DNA from: an uncultured Treponema sp.
GTDB taxonomy: Bacteria > Spirochaetota > Spirochaetia > Treponematales > Treponemataceae
Assembly: GCA_946411505.1 (NCBI GenBank)
Contig: CAMKEG010000002.1
Coordinates: forward strand, 1 to 64,000
Length of the DNA stretch: 64,000 nucleotides
Direction: 5' to 3'
Shown: positions 53,319 through 60,912 of the stretch, piece after piece
Layout of the letters: each line of letters starts with the position of its first letter
How positions within the stretch are numbered: position 1 is the first letter of the stretch
Notes under the pieces: model-generated
Seen by the model: the letters and a program-made list of their open reading frames with translations, nothing else
The model's database searches: none
Told to the model about the DNA's origin: nothing
Made by a program: the position numbers and the translations under genes

Positions 53319-54491
53319 ATGAATGATGAACCTCTTTTAAAACTTATACTTGCGTATCTGAATGCAAAGAAAGCTAACAAGAATAAATTACCATATAAAT
53401 TAAATATTTTCGATGAACTTCATGCAAATGAGAATGCCCATACTCGTATTCTAGTTAAGTTGCTAGAATTTGAACAAAGGAGAAAGAAGCCTTTTCTAGA
53501 AGGGTTTATAAAACTAATTAATGATGAATTGTATAATGGCAATCATGGGTCAAAGAAATTTCATATTAAAAACAAAGAAAATTTTAAAATATATGAATAA
53601 TTTTCATATATAGACTGCTACATTTTATCAGATAACTATGCAATTATTATTGAAAACAAAATAAATGGAGCCAGTGATCGATGGAAACAGATACAGCGCT
53701 ATATAGAAACTACTAAGAATAGACAATATTCAGATGATAAAATTTATGTTGTTTATCTTACCAATAATGGTTATAAGAAAGTTTCTAATAACAGTTTTAC
53801 CGCCGAAGCAAAAAAACACTTGGATTACACAGATACAAACAACGGACGCTTTGTTCCCATGAATTATCGCAATCATATTTTGCCATTATTAGAAGACTTT
53901 CTAAATGATTATAGTTTTAACTCTGAGAATAATTTGAAAGCTGCTTTGGTTCAGTATGTAGATTATCTAAAAGGAAGGTTTTGTATGCGCGATGAAGATG
54001 AAAAATATTACGAAAAAATTTGTGCAAAATTAAAAAAATCTATGCCTATTAAAAATCTTGATAATAAAGCCCTTTATGAAAAAGTTAATGAAATTGAGGA
54101 AGAGTTAATTTCTTTTTTTGACAGAATAAAAAAAGCCCCTCTTATGGAAAAAGCCGCTAAAATTAAGGAACAATACAAAAAAACTGAATGTAAACCATTT
54201 ACCAAACCAGAGGTATACAACGAAGATGAGTTTCCAATTGTTGTTTTCTCTGATTTTGCATTTGAAAATTTTGTTTATAAATTGGATGTCATGGTTGATT
54301 TAAATGGATTCTTGCTGACATTTAAGAAAGATGATAATTTTAATGTTGAAAATCAAACTCTTATGAATTATTTAAAAACTAATCGTTTTGAAGAGTGTCC
54401 ACTCACACGAAGAATAAATAAATATGATTTTGAAGAATTAGATGAGGTTCTTCAGAATTTATTTAGAGATTTACAAGAACTTAATTCGTAA
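53319..54491 (+). pseudogene. PD-(D/E)XK nuclease-family gene with one in-frame stop
   Basis: The frame encodes about 390 residues of the PDDEXK-4 type (LNIFDELHANENAHTRILV at the start). A TAA at 53598-53600 interrupts it just before the catalytic region, which continues in the same frame as YIDCYILSDNYAIIIENKIN (Asp and ExK) and QIQRYIE. Except for that single codon the gene looks intact, so the loss is recent or the codon is a strain variant. The first part alone would be inactive. Confidence 0.8.
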
Positions 54492-54506
54492 AAATTTTCC
54501 CCCGCT

Positions 54507-54539
54507 CTATCACGAAATGATAGACCACCCATGTTACAT
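54507..54539 (+). promoter_or_regulatory. WYL-regulon operator D
   Basis: CTATCA-N5-TGATAG (54507-54523), ten bases, TTACAT (54534-54539), upstream of the Gly-zipper gene. Confidence 0.75.
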
Positions 54540-54572
54540 TAGACCCGCGTTTAACGCGCAAGGAGAAAAATT

Positions 54573-54791
54573 ATGAGCGAAACGATTTTTGACATGCTTC
54601 CCGATGGCGGAAGAGAGGCCAAGCAGAGCGTTGCGGAAGTTGGAGCGTTTATCGCGGCGCCGACGGCGGTGGGGGCGATTGTGGGCAGTTTTGTTCCTGT
54701 GGCGGGAACTGCGATAGGAGCGGGAGCCGGCGCGGTCGTGGGCTCTTCCCTGTTCCTCGCGAATAAGATAAAAGAAAAATTGGGCGAATAG
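54573..54791 (+). CDS. Small glycine-zipper membrane peptide
   Basis: The 72-residue protein has an acidic N-terminus and a long Gly/Ala/Val hydrophobic stretch (AVGAIVGSFVPVAGTAIGAG, then GAVVGSSLFLA) with GxxxG spacing, followed by a charged tail. Such peptides resemble bacteriocins, holins or membrane-acting toxins; the function is unknown. It leads a three-gene WYL-regulon unit and has AAGGAG upstream. Confidence 0.6.
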   Translation: MSETIFDMLPDGGREAKQSVAEVGAFIAAPTAVGAIVGSFVPVAGTAIGAGAGAVVGSSLFLANKIKEKLGE

Positions 54792-54806
54792 AGCCAAGGA
54801 GTTTTT

Positions 54807-55487
54807 ATGGATATGTCAACGCTTTTGGAACTGCAAGAAGAGGCGCGCCAAATTGACGCAAAGCTTGCGGCGCTTTATGAAACCGACGGGGAAATCAAAG
54901 ACTTGTATAGAGGCGCTTCCTTGTGGTACAGCCCCGTGGTTGAAAAGCCGCAGGTGATGTTTCTTGGAATAAATCCCGGCGCGGGATATTTCAACAACAA
55001 CGGTGCGCCTTGCCATTTTTTTGAGCCGCTCAAAATTATGGAATATGTTGACGACGCGCAAGACTACCAGCTTAAGTGGGAATGGCAATATGTCTTTGGC
55101 CCCAAGGGCTTGAACCGCTTGGACGTTCTTTCAAAAAGCGTAAAGACAAATTTTTGCTATTTGGCCACGGAAGACGAAGCGGCCCTCAAAAAGCTTTTCA
55201 CGCAGATTCGCGGAAAGCATGACATCGCTCCCTACGAAGTTTTTGGCAATTGGACAAAGCAAGTTGTCAGCCTGGTTCATCCCAAAATTCTAGTTTGCGA
55301 GGGCTCGACCGCCTTGGAATGGCTCAAGGAATGGAGCTTTAAGGGTGAATACGTTCAAGACGAAAAGACGGACACTTTTGCAAAAGGCCACATCGGCGAC
55401 ATCACGGTTTTGCAATTTTCGCGATCTTATAGCACCTTTAAAAACATCGAGAATGTCGTCGCCCAGCTTTCCAAAGCGCTGGGGTAA
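54807..55487 (+). CDS. Uracil-DNA-glycosylase-like fold protein
   Basis: The 226-residue protein has VMFLGINPGAG (near residues 49-59), a match to the UDG-superfamily nucleotide/uracil loop, and a late FSRSYSTFKN segment in the place of the leucine loop. It may be a DNA glycosylase or only share the fold. Fifteen bases after the Gly-zipper gene, in the WYL regulon. Confidence 0.55.
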   Translation: MDMSTLLELQEEARQIDAKLAALYETDGEIKDLYRGASLWYSPVVEKPQVMFLGINPGAGYFNNNGAPCHFFEPLKIMEYVDDAQDYQLKWEWQYVFGPKGLNRLDVLSKSVKTNFCYLATEDEAALKKLFTQIRGKHDIAPYEVFGNWTKQVVSLVHPKILVCEGSTALEWLKEWSFKGEYVQDEKTDTFAKGHIGDITVLQFSRSYSTFKNIENVVAQLSKALG

Positions 55488-55504
55488 CTGCGGGAGGAAC
55501 GCGG

Positions 55505-56080
55505 ATGGCGTTTGAAAAGGAACAGCAAAAAGTTGAAAAGCGGCATTCCGATTGGGTGGATAAGCATTGGGCTTGCGACGCGCCGGACAAGTTCCAATGG
55601 ACGCAAGAAAAGCAGGAACTACTCTTTGCGGTCAACGACGGAATCATTCAAAAGGAAAATGAGCTTTACAAGTTGCTTGCAAGCGTAAAGAACGACCTTG
55701 ACGCTTTGATTGCTTCCGGCCATTCCTATTACGAAAACTATTCCGTGGACGCATATTTAGACTACGAGCCGCCGGAAGATTCCGACTATGAAACTCCCAC
55801 TGGAGACAGCGACACCATGCGGGACGTTTGCTTTTGCACTGACTTTGACTTGTGCAACGAGCTTTACGCCAGCGCTGGGGAGCCGCTTGGTTCGCTGGAA
55901 GAGGAATTGCGCCGCGACACAAACTATAACTGGACTTGGCCGTTCCGCGAGCTTCCCGACCAAGACCATTACATCACGCGCTACCTTTACACTTTGCTTG
56001 AATGCGGCACCTACACGCTTGACGACATTCTTTATCTGAATCCCGAATGGTTTACACCCCGCTTTGAGATAAGGAATTAA
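55505..56080 (+). CDS. Acidic hypothetical protein, paralogue 1
   Basis: A 191-residue acidic protein (FQWTQEKQELLFAVND near the N-terminus, later HYITRYLYTLLECGTYTLDD). It is related along its length to the protein on the opposite strand at 56105-56677, sharing FxWTxE, the Tyr-rich middle and the TYxLxDxxxxxPExF end. Last gene of the unit led by operator D. Family not recognised. Confidence 0.6.
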   Translation: MAFEKEQQKVEKRHSDWVDKHWACDAPDKFQWTQEKQELLFAVNDGIIQKENELYKLLASVKNDLDALIASGHSYYENYSVDAYLDYEPPEDSDYETPTGDSDTMRDVCFCTDFDLCNELYASAGEPLGSLEEELRRDTNYNWTWPFRELPDQDHYITRYLYTLLECGTYTLDDILYLNPEWFTPRFEIRN

Positions 56081-56104
56081 GGTGGGTGAACGCGGGGTAA
56101 AAAA

Positions 56105-56677
56105 TCAACCCCAATGCTCGTGGCAGACTTTGATTTGCCAAAAGAAATCTTCCGGCTTCATCTTTACCGCGTCTTCCAGCGAGTAGGTGTTGTTGTGGTT
56201 GAAGATGTCGTGCATAAAATAGTGGATGTAAATTCCGTCCAACGCTCTTGTGTTGAACGGGTATTCGTTCCAGGATTTGTCGTCGATTAGCATTTGTTCT
56301 TCGAACGGCTTGATTTCGCTTGTTCCGTTTTCGCCTCGAACAATAAAGGAAGGGCCCCAAAAAATTGTGTGTTCCTCAAGGTCGTTCCACAAATCTTCCT
56401 CTTCTTCGCTAAGGCCGTCGGGCGCGACATACCACATTTCAAGTTCAAGCGTGTAATCCTTGTAGTTGTTGTCTCCGGCGGCGAAGCGTTTTTTGTATTC
56501 GCCGTCAAGCCGGACAATTTCGTCGTAGGCCGCGCGGTAGAGGTCATAAAGCGCGTTGTTTAGGCCGATGATTTTTTGCGTGTTTTCGGGCGTCCACTTA
56601 AAATTTTTGTTCAGTTTTTCGCGACGTTTTTCCAATTTTGCCTCAATCGCTTTTCGCTCTTTTTCCGACAGTCTCAT
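56105..56677 (-). CDS. Acidic hypothetical protein, paralogue 2
   Basis: The 190-residue protein starts with a charged helix (LSEKERKAIEAKLEKRREKL) and then parallels the 55505 protein: FKWTPENTQKIIGLNNALYD, NYKDYTLELEMWY, IYIHYFMHDIFNHNNTYSLE. The two genes converge tail to tail, which suggests an inverted duplication. Ribosome site AGGAGG; operator E covers the promoter. Confidence 0.6.
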   Translation of the reverse strand: MRLSEKERKAIEAKLEKRREKLNKNFKWTPENTQKIIGLNNALYDLYRAAYDEIVRLDGEYKKRFAAGDNNYKDYTLELEMWYVAPDGLSEEEEDLWNDLEEHTIFWGPSFIVRGENGTSEIKPFEEQMLIDDKSWNEYPFNTRALDGIYIHYFMHDIFNHNNTYSLEDAVKMKPEDFFWQIKVCHEHWG

Positions 56678-56701
56678 ATTTTCCTCCTGCGTTATGTCGC
56701 T

Positions 56702-56734
56702 ATTATAGCATTGCGGTCTATCATTTTGTGATAG
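56702..56734 (-). promoter_or_regulatory. WYL-regulon operator E
   Basis: CTATCA-N5-TGATAG at 56734-56718 in the minus direction, ten bases, then TATAAT (56707-56702), for the gene ending at 56105. Confidence 0.8.
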
Positions 56735-56772
56735 AGTGAAAATTATTTTTTTTGCAAATTTTACATTCTAAT

Positions 56773-56806
56773 CTATCACGATATGATAGAGCAAGTGTGG
56801 TATTGT
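56773..56806 (+). promoter_or_regulatory. WYL-regulon operator F
   Basis: CTATCA-N5-TGATAG (56773-56789), eleven bases, TATTGT (56801-56806), then six bases to the ATG at 56813. It is divergent from operator E, 38 bases away. Confidence 0.75.
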
Positions 56807-56812
56807 ATATGT

Positions 56813-57499
56813 ATGAATGTTGTTGAGAGCACAGACGAAGAAAAGAAAGCCGTCGCGGAGGTTATGAAAATGCTTTACAAGGAAAGCGCGATACGAAAGG
56901 AATTGCTTGACGCGCTTGTTTTGTTTTCGGAACAGGAGCGAAAAAAGCATCAGGACTGGCGCAAGGGGCAGGCGCTTTGCTCTTGCGCTTCTATCGCTTT
57001 TCCGCATATTGTCAATTCCAAAATATTAAAGAGCGACGCGGATTGCTACTATGACGATTCCAAAATTCAGGAATTTTTGTATGCGGTTGACGACTATCTT
57101 ACGGAACAAAAGCCCCGTGTCGGAATCTTTTGGTTTTATTATGGATTGCCGATATTTGTTCACGCGGTTCCTTTGTCAGAAGGCGCGCGGTACGACAAGG
57201 CGATTACAGGAACAAAAGACCACGCGGAATATTGGGAAGAGCTTGGCAAGGGTTCGACGCAGTTGAAAGTCCTTCCGCCAAAATTGCGCGAGGAATACTT
57301 TTCAATTCCTCGCGGCCGCGTCGTTTATCACGAGGACACAGGTTTGTACACGATTTACCACGGAAACAATCTTGGCGAGCATGACTTGCAAAAAGTGGCC
57401 GCCGTCTTTTGCCTCCCCTCCCTCAACCATGTCCGCTTTGAACAAGACATTCACTATTGCGATTTGAGCGACGAAGAATGGGAGCGGATGTTTAAGTAA
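56813..57499 (+). CDS. Hypothetical protein of the WYL regulon
   Basis: The 228-residue protein has a helical N-terminus (EEKKAVAEVMKMLYKESAI) and a Tyr/Phe-rich body (GIFWFYYGLPIFVHAVPLSE, YHEDTGLYTIYHGNNLGEHD). I do not recognise a domain. The ATG at 56813 follows the -10 box by six bases, predicting a leaderless message. Confidence 0.6.
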   Translation: MNVVESTDEEKKAVAEVMKMLYKESAIRKELLDALVLFSEQERKKHQDWRKGQALCSCASIAFPHIVNSKILKSDADCYYDDSKIQEFLYAVDDYLTEQKPRVGIFWFYYGLPIFVHAVPLSEGARYDKAITGTKDHAEYWEELGKGSTQLKVLPPKLREEYFSIPRGRVVYHEDTGLYTIYHGNNLGEHDLQKVAAVFCLPSLNHVRFEQDIHYCDLSDEEWERMFK

Positions 57500-57511
57500 G
57501 TTTTCCACCAA

Positions 57512-57714
57512 TTGACACTTTTCCAAAATCTTTATAATATAAATCATCTTTTCATTTAGGAGACACGCTGCCGATGATACTGTAATTCTGATTTCCGTTA
57601 AAAAAACGCTTGGCGCGAAGGGCGCGGGGCAATCTTTGGAAGTCAGTTGCAGTTATTTTTTTGTCGGCCGGGCGTCCGCTTTCTGTGGCTGGCTTCTGTT
57701 TTTTGGAGGCCAAA
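57512..57714 (+). promoter_or_regulatory. Promoter and long leader of the ABC-F gene
   Basis: TTGACA (57512-57517) and TATAAT (57533-57538) with a short 15-base spacer start a leader of about 170 bases. It contains a tiny ORF (ATG-ATA-CTG-TAA after AGGAG) and two T-runs, features seen in ribosome-controlled ABC-F genes; no clear terminator stem was resolved. Confidence 0.45.
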
Positions 57715-59289
57715 ATGTCAATTCAAATCACAAAAATTAATTTCTCTTATCCTGAGTCAAACGCAAATTTGTTCGAGGACTTTTCGCTTCAAATTGCGGA
57801 AGGCTGGACTTGCGTGGCCGGAAGCAACGGCTGCGGAAAATCCACGCTCTTAAAATTAATCGCGGGGCTCCTTGTTCCAGACGGCGGAAAAATTGTTGGC
57901 GGAAACGCAAGCGCAAAATCAGGCGCGGTTGGCCCAGCGGCGGGCGAAATGATTTACTGCGCGCAAGAAACGGCCGAGCCGCCCGAAAACCTTTACGCGG
58001 CCTTTTGGTCTGACGACAACGAGGCGCGCAAATTTTTTTCGCGCCTCTGCGTGACCGAGGAAATGCTTGAGCGCTACGAAACTTTGTCGGGCGGCGAAAA
58101 AAAGCGCATTCAAATCGCTTGCGCTTTAGCCGAGCGGCCCGCCGTTCTTTTGCTGGACGAGCCGACCAACCACCTTGACGCAAAGACCGCGCGAATGATT
58201 TGCGAGGCGCTTGGCGATTTTGGCGGAACGGGAATCATCGTGAGCCACGACCGCGCCTTTGCCGACAATCTTTGCGCGCGGACGGTTTACCTTTACAACG
58301 AAGCCGCCGCCTTTGCGGGAGGCCGGGATTGCGTTGTCTATGACTCTTATCCGTGCGGCCTTACAAAGGCGTTGGAGTTGCGGCAAAGCGGCGCCGACCA
58401 GTCTCGCGGCCAATGGGAGCGTCTTAACGCAAAGGCCGCGGCCGAGCGCGGAAGGAGCGCCGCGCTTGAAGCTCAAAACCAAAAGGCCAAGGCGCGCCTT
58501 TCCAAAAAGACAATCGACTCGCGCGACCACGACGCGCAAAGGAAAATCGACACGGCGCGAATTCTTGGAAAGGACCGTTCCACCGGAGACGCAAAGGCCA
58601 GGCTTGAAACGCAAATCCGCCAAACCGAAAGCGAGCGCGACAGCGTAAAAAAAGCCCTGCGCCGCAAGGAAGGATTCGCGCTAAGCCAAAGCGACTATTC
58701 AAAGCCGCTCGTCGTAGACGAAGCCGTTTTAGAAGCCGGTTCCTACAAGTTGAAAATTAAGCGCATGGAAATAAAGCGCGGAACGAAAATCGCGCTGACA
58801 GGAGAGAACGGCGCCGGAAAATCGCTTTTTGTCCGCCACGTGATTTCGCTCTTGGAAAAGGCGGGTCGGGCCAACGAGGTTCTTTATCTTCCGCAGGAAA
58901 TTTCCGACGCGCAAAGGGACGCGATTTTTAACGAGCTGAACGGCTTGGAAGAAAGCGAGCGCGGCGAGGTTCTTTCGACGCTTTACAGGCTTGGAAGCGA
59001 GCCGGAGCGTTTGGAGGGATTGAAGCGCGGCGACAATTTGAGCCCCGGCGAGCTGCGCAAATTGATGATAGCGCTTGCGGTCCAAAAGCCGCTTTCGCTT
59101 TTGGTTTTGGACGAGCCGACAAACCACATGGACATCACAAGCGTTGTCGCTTTGGAAAACGCGCTCGCCGCTTTGGATTGCGCTATGATTGTGGTGAGCC
59201 ACGACAAGGCCTTTTTGCAAAAAGTTTGCAACGCAAGTTTTGTGGCCGAGCGCGACAAAGACCAGGGAAAGATTTCTGTGGTTCAATAG
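57715..59289 (+). CDS. ABC-F ribosome-associated ATPase (antibiotic-resistance type)
   Basis: The 524-residue protein has two ABC domains without membrane segments: Walker A GSNGCGKST (36-44), LSGGE, LLLDEPTNHLD; then a long Arg/Lys-rich interdomain helix pair (SKKTIDSRDHDAQRKIDTAR) and the second set GENGAGKS, LSPGE, LVLDEPTNHMD. ABC-F proteins act at the ribosomal E site; the long linker resembles Lsa/Vga-type factors that dislodge antibiotics. The ATG at 57715 has TGGAGG upstream. Confidence 0.88.
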   Translation: MSIQITKINFSYPESNANLFEDFSLQIAEGWTCVAGSNGCGKSTLLKLIAGLLVPDGGKIVGGNASAKSGAVGPAAGEMIYCAQETAEPPENLYAAFWSDDNEARKFFSRLCVTEEMLERYETLSGGEKKRIQIACALAERPAVLLLDEPTNHLDAKTARMICEALGDFGGTGIIVSHDRAFADNLCARTVYLYNEAAAFAGGRDCVVYDSYPCGLTKALELRQSGADQSRGQWERLNAKAAAERGRSAALEAQNQKAKARLSKKTIDSRDHDAQRKIDTARILGKDRSTGDAKARLETQIRQTESERDSVKKALRRKEGFALSQSDYSKPLVVDEAVLEAGSYKLKIKRMEIKRGTKIALTGENGAGKSLFVRHVISLLEKAGRANEVLYLPQEISDAQRDAIFNELNGLEESERGEVLSTLYRLGSEPERLEGLKRGDNLSPGELRKLMIALAVQKPLSLLVLDEPTNHMDITSVVALENALAALDCAMIVVSHDKAFLQKVCNASFVAERDKDQGKISVVQ

Positions 59290-59300
59290 GAGTTTATAAA

Positions 59301-59744
59301 ATGCAAATTAAAGAAATAACAACTGGCAAAAAAGATTTTCTCGACTTGCTTCTTCTTGCCGACGAACAGGAGGACATGGTTGACCGCTACCTTGAGCGCG
59401 GACGAATGTTCGTTCTTGACGACGGCGGAATAAAGGCCGAGTGCGTTGTCACCGACGAAGGCGGGGGCGTTCTTGAAATAAAGAACATCGCCACCGTTCC
59501 CAAAAGCCAGGGAAAGGGCTACGGCAAAAGGCTGATTGAATTTTTGGAAGAAAAATTTCATAATGGCTATGACGCCCTGCAAGTCGGAACAGGAGACAGC
59601 CCGCTCACGATTCCCTTTTACGAAAAATGCGGATTCAAGCGGCATCACGTTGTCAAAAATTTTTTTACCGACAACTACGACCATCCGATTGTGGAGGCGG
59701 GCGTCCGTCTTGTGGACATGATTTATTTGCAAAAGGAATTGTAG
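59301..59744 (+). CDS. GNAT-family N-acetyltransferase
   Basis: The 147-residue protein has the acetyl-CoA loop of the GNAT fold (IKNIATVPKSQGKGYGKRLI) and the YEKCGFKRH segment near the C-terminus. Substrate unknown. The ATG at 59301 follows AGGAG, twelve bases after the ABC-F stop, so it is in the same operon. Confidence 0.88.
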   Translation: MQIKEITTGKKDFLDLLLLADEQEDMVDRYLERGRMFVLDDGGIKAECVVTDEGGGVLEIKNIATVPKSQGKGYGKRLIEFLEEKFHNGYDALQVGTGDSPLTIPFYEKCGFKRHHVVKNFFTDNYDHPIVEAGVRLVDMIYLQKEL

Positions 59745-59745
59745 A

Positions 59746-60903
59746 ATGAACGCGACAAAAAACGAAGGCTTTTCAAAATGGGTGGCCTGCTGGGGAACGG
59801 CGACTTCGATTACAAAACGAACGGAGACGACATACGCAAAAGACTTGACCTTGCGCTACCCGATAAAGATTTGCTTTAACGGCTCAAAATTGCGCTTCAC
59901 ATTTTCCAACCTGACCGGAACGGAAGACGTGAAAGTGACAAAGGCCTTTTGCGCAAAAAAAGGCGCGGGCCAATACAAGCCAGTCGCGATAACAAAAAGC
60001 GGCGCCGCGTCGTTCTCGATTCCGGCAGGAACTGATATCGTTAGCGACCAAATTGACTTTGCGGTGACAGCCGGCGACACCTTGGACGTAAGCATGTACT
60101 TTGAGGGCTTTACGCAAATGAACGCGGGAACGGTAATCCTAAGCCCGCTTGAAAAAGGCGCCTTCGCATACGGAGACTTTTGCGCGGCGGAAAATTTTCC
60201 ATACGACATTAGCGCGGCGGCAAACGCCTTTTATTTTTTGAACACAATCGACGTTTTTACCGAAGAAAAAAATCGCGCGCTCATCTGCTACGGAGACTCA
60301 ATCACTTGCTGCAGCTGGGTGGACTACCTTCGCGAGCGCGCCTTTAAGGGCGGCAAGGGAAACGTTTCTGTAATCCGCCGCGCGGTTTGCGGAACTAGAA
60401 TCTTGCGCCAATACGATTGCATAACTTACCAGGCTTACGGCCTAAAGGGCGCGGCGCGCTTTCCGATTGAGTCAAAGGCGGCGGGAGCGGACGCGATAAT
60501 CATTCACCACGGAATCAACGACATAATCCATCCGGTTGGCGTGGAGGTGAACAAGTTTAGGCCCTGGAGCGACTTGCCGAGCGTCGCGGACTTGATAGAA
60601 GGCGTCAAAAAAATTTACGTGGAGCCTGCAAGAAAGGCCGGCCTAAAAGTTTACGGCGCGACGCTTTTGCCGATTTACGGCTGGCGCACTTACAACGAAA
60701 AGCGCGAGGCCATGCGCGTCGAGTTCAACGAATGGATAAGGGCCTCAAAGGACTTTGACGGCTTTGTTGACTTTGACGCGTCCGTCCGCGACGCGCAAAA
60801 GCCCAAAGCCTTTATGAGCGACTGCGATTCCGGCGACCACTTGCATCCAAGCGAGCGTGCCTGCCAGCTAATGGCGCAAGCCGTGCCGGAGGAATGGATT
60901 TAG
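59746..60903 (+). CDS. SGNH/GDSL-type hydrolase
   Basis: The 385-residue protein has an N-terminal beta domain of about 170 residues and an SGNH hydrolase domain with ICYGDSIT (nucleophile Ser), HHGINDI (block III Asn) and SGDHLHPS (catalytic Asp and His). Such enzymes deacetylate carbohydrates or cleave esters. No signal peptide is visible. Two bases separate it from the GNAT gene. Confidence 0.85.
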   Translation: MNATKNEGFSKWVACWGTATSITKRTETTYAKDLTLRYPIKICFNGSKLRFTFSNLTGTEDVKVTKAFCAKKGAGQYKPVAITKSGAASFSIPAGTDIVSDQIDFAVTAGDTLDVSMYFEGFTQMNAGTVILSPLEKGAFAYGDFCAAENFPYDISAAANAFYFLNTIDVFTEEKNRALICYGDSITCCSWVDYLRERAFKGGKGNVSVIRRAVCGTRILRQYDCITYQAYGLKGAARFPIESKAAGADAIIIHHGINDIIHPVGVEVNKFRPWSDLPSVADLIEGVKKIYVEPARKAGLKVYGATLLPIYGWRTYNEKREAMRVEFNEWIRASKDFDGFVDFDASVRDAQKPKAFMSDCDSGDHLHPSERACQLMAQAVPEEWI

Positions 60904-60912
60904 GAGGAAAAA

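Noticed and set aside
30443..54491. A non-standard genetic code reading TAA as an amino acid
   Set aside because: Many intact genes in the window end properly in TAA, so the two internal TAA codons are better read as mutations.
48197..56790. The six CTATCA-N5-TGATAG copies as a CRISPR or transposon-end repeat
   Set aside because: They are 17 bases long, irregularly spaced by up to 4 kb, face different ways and always sit at fixed distance from a -10 box.
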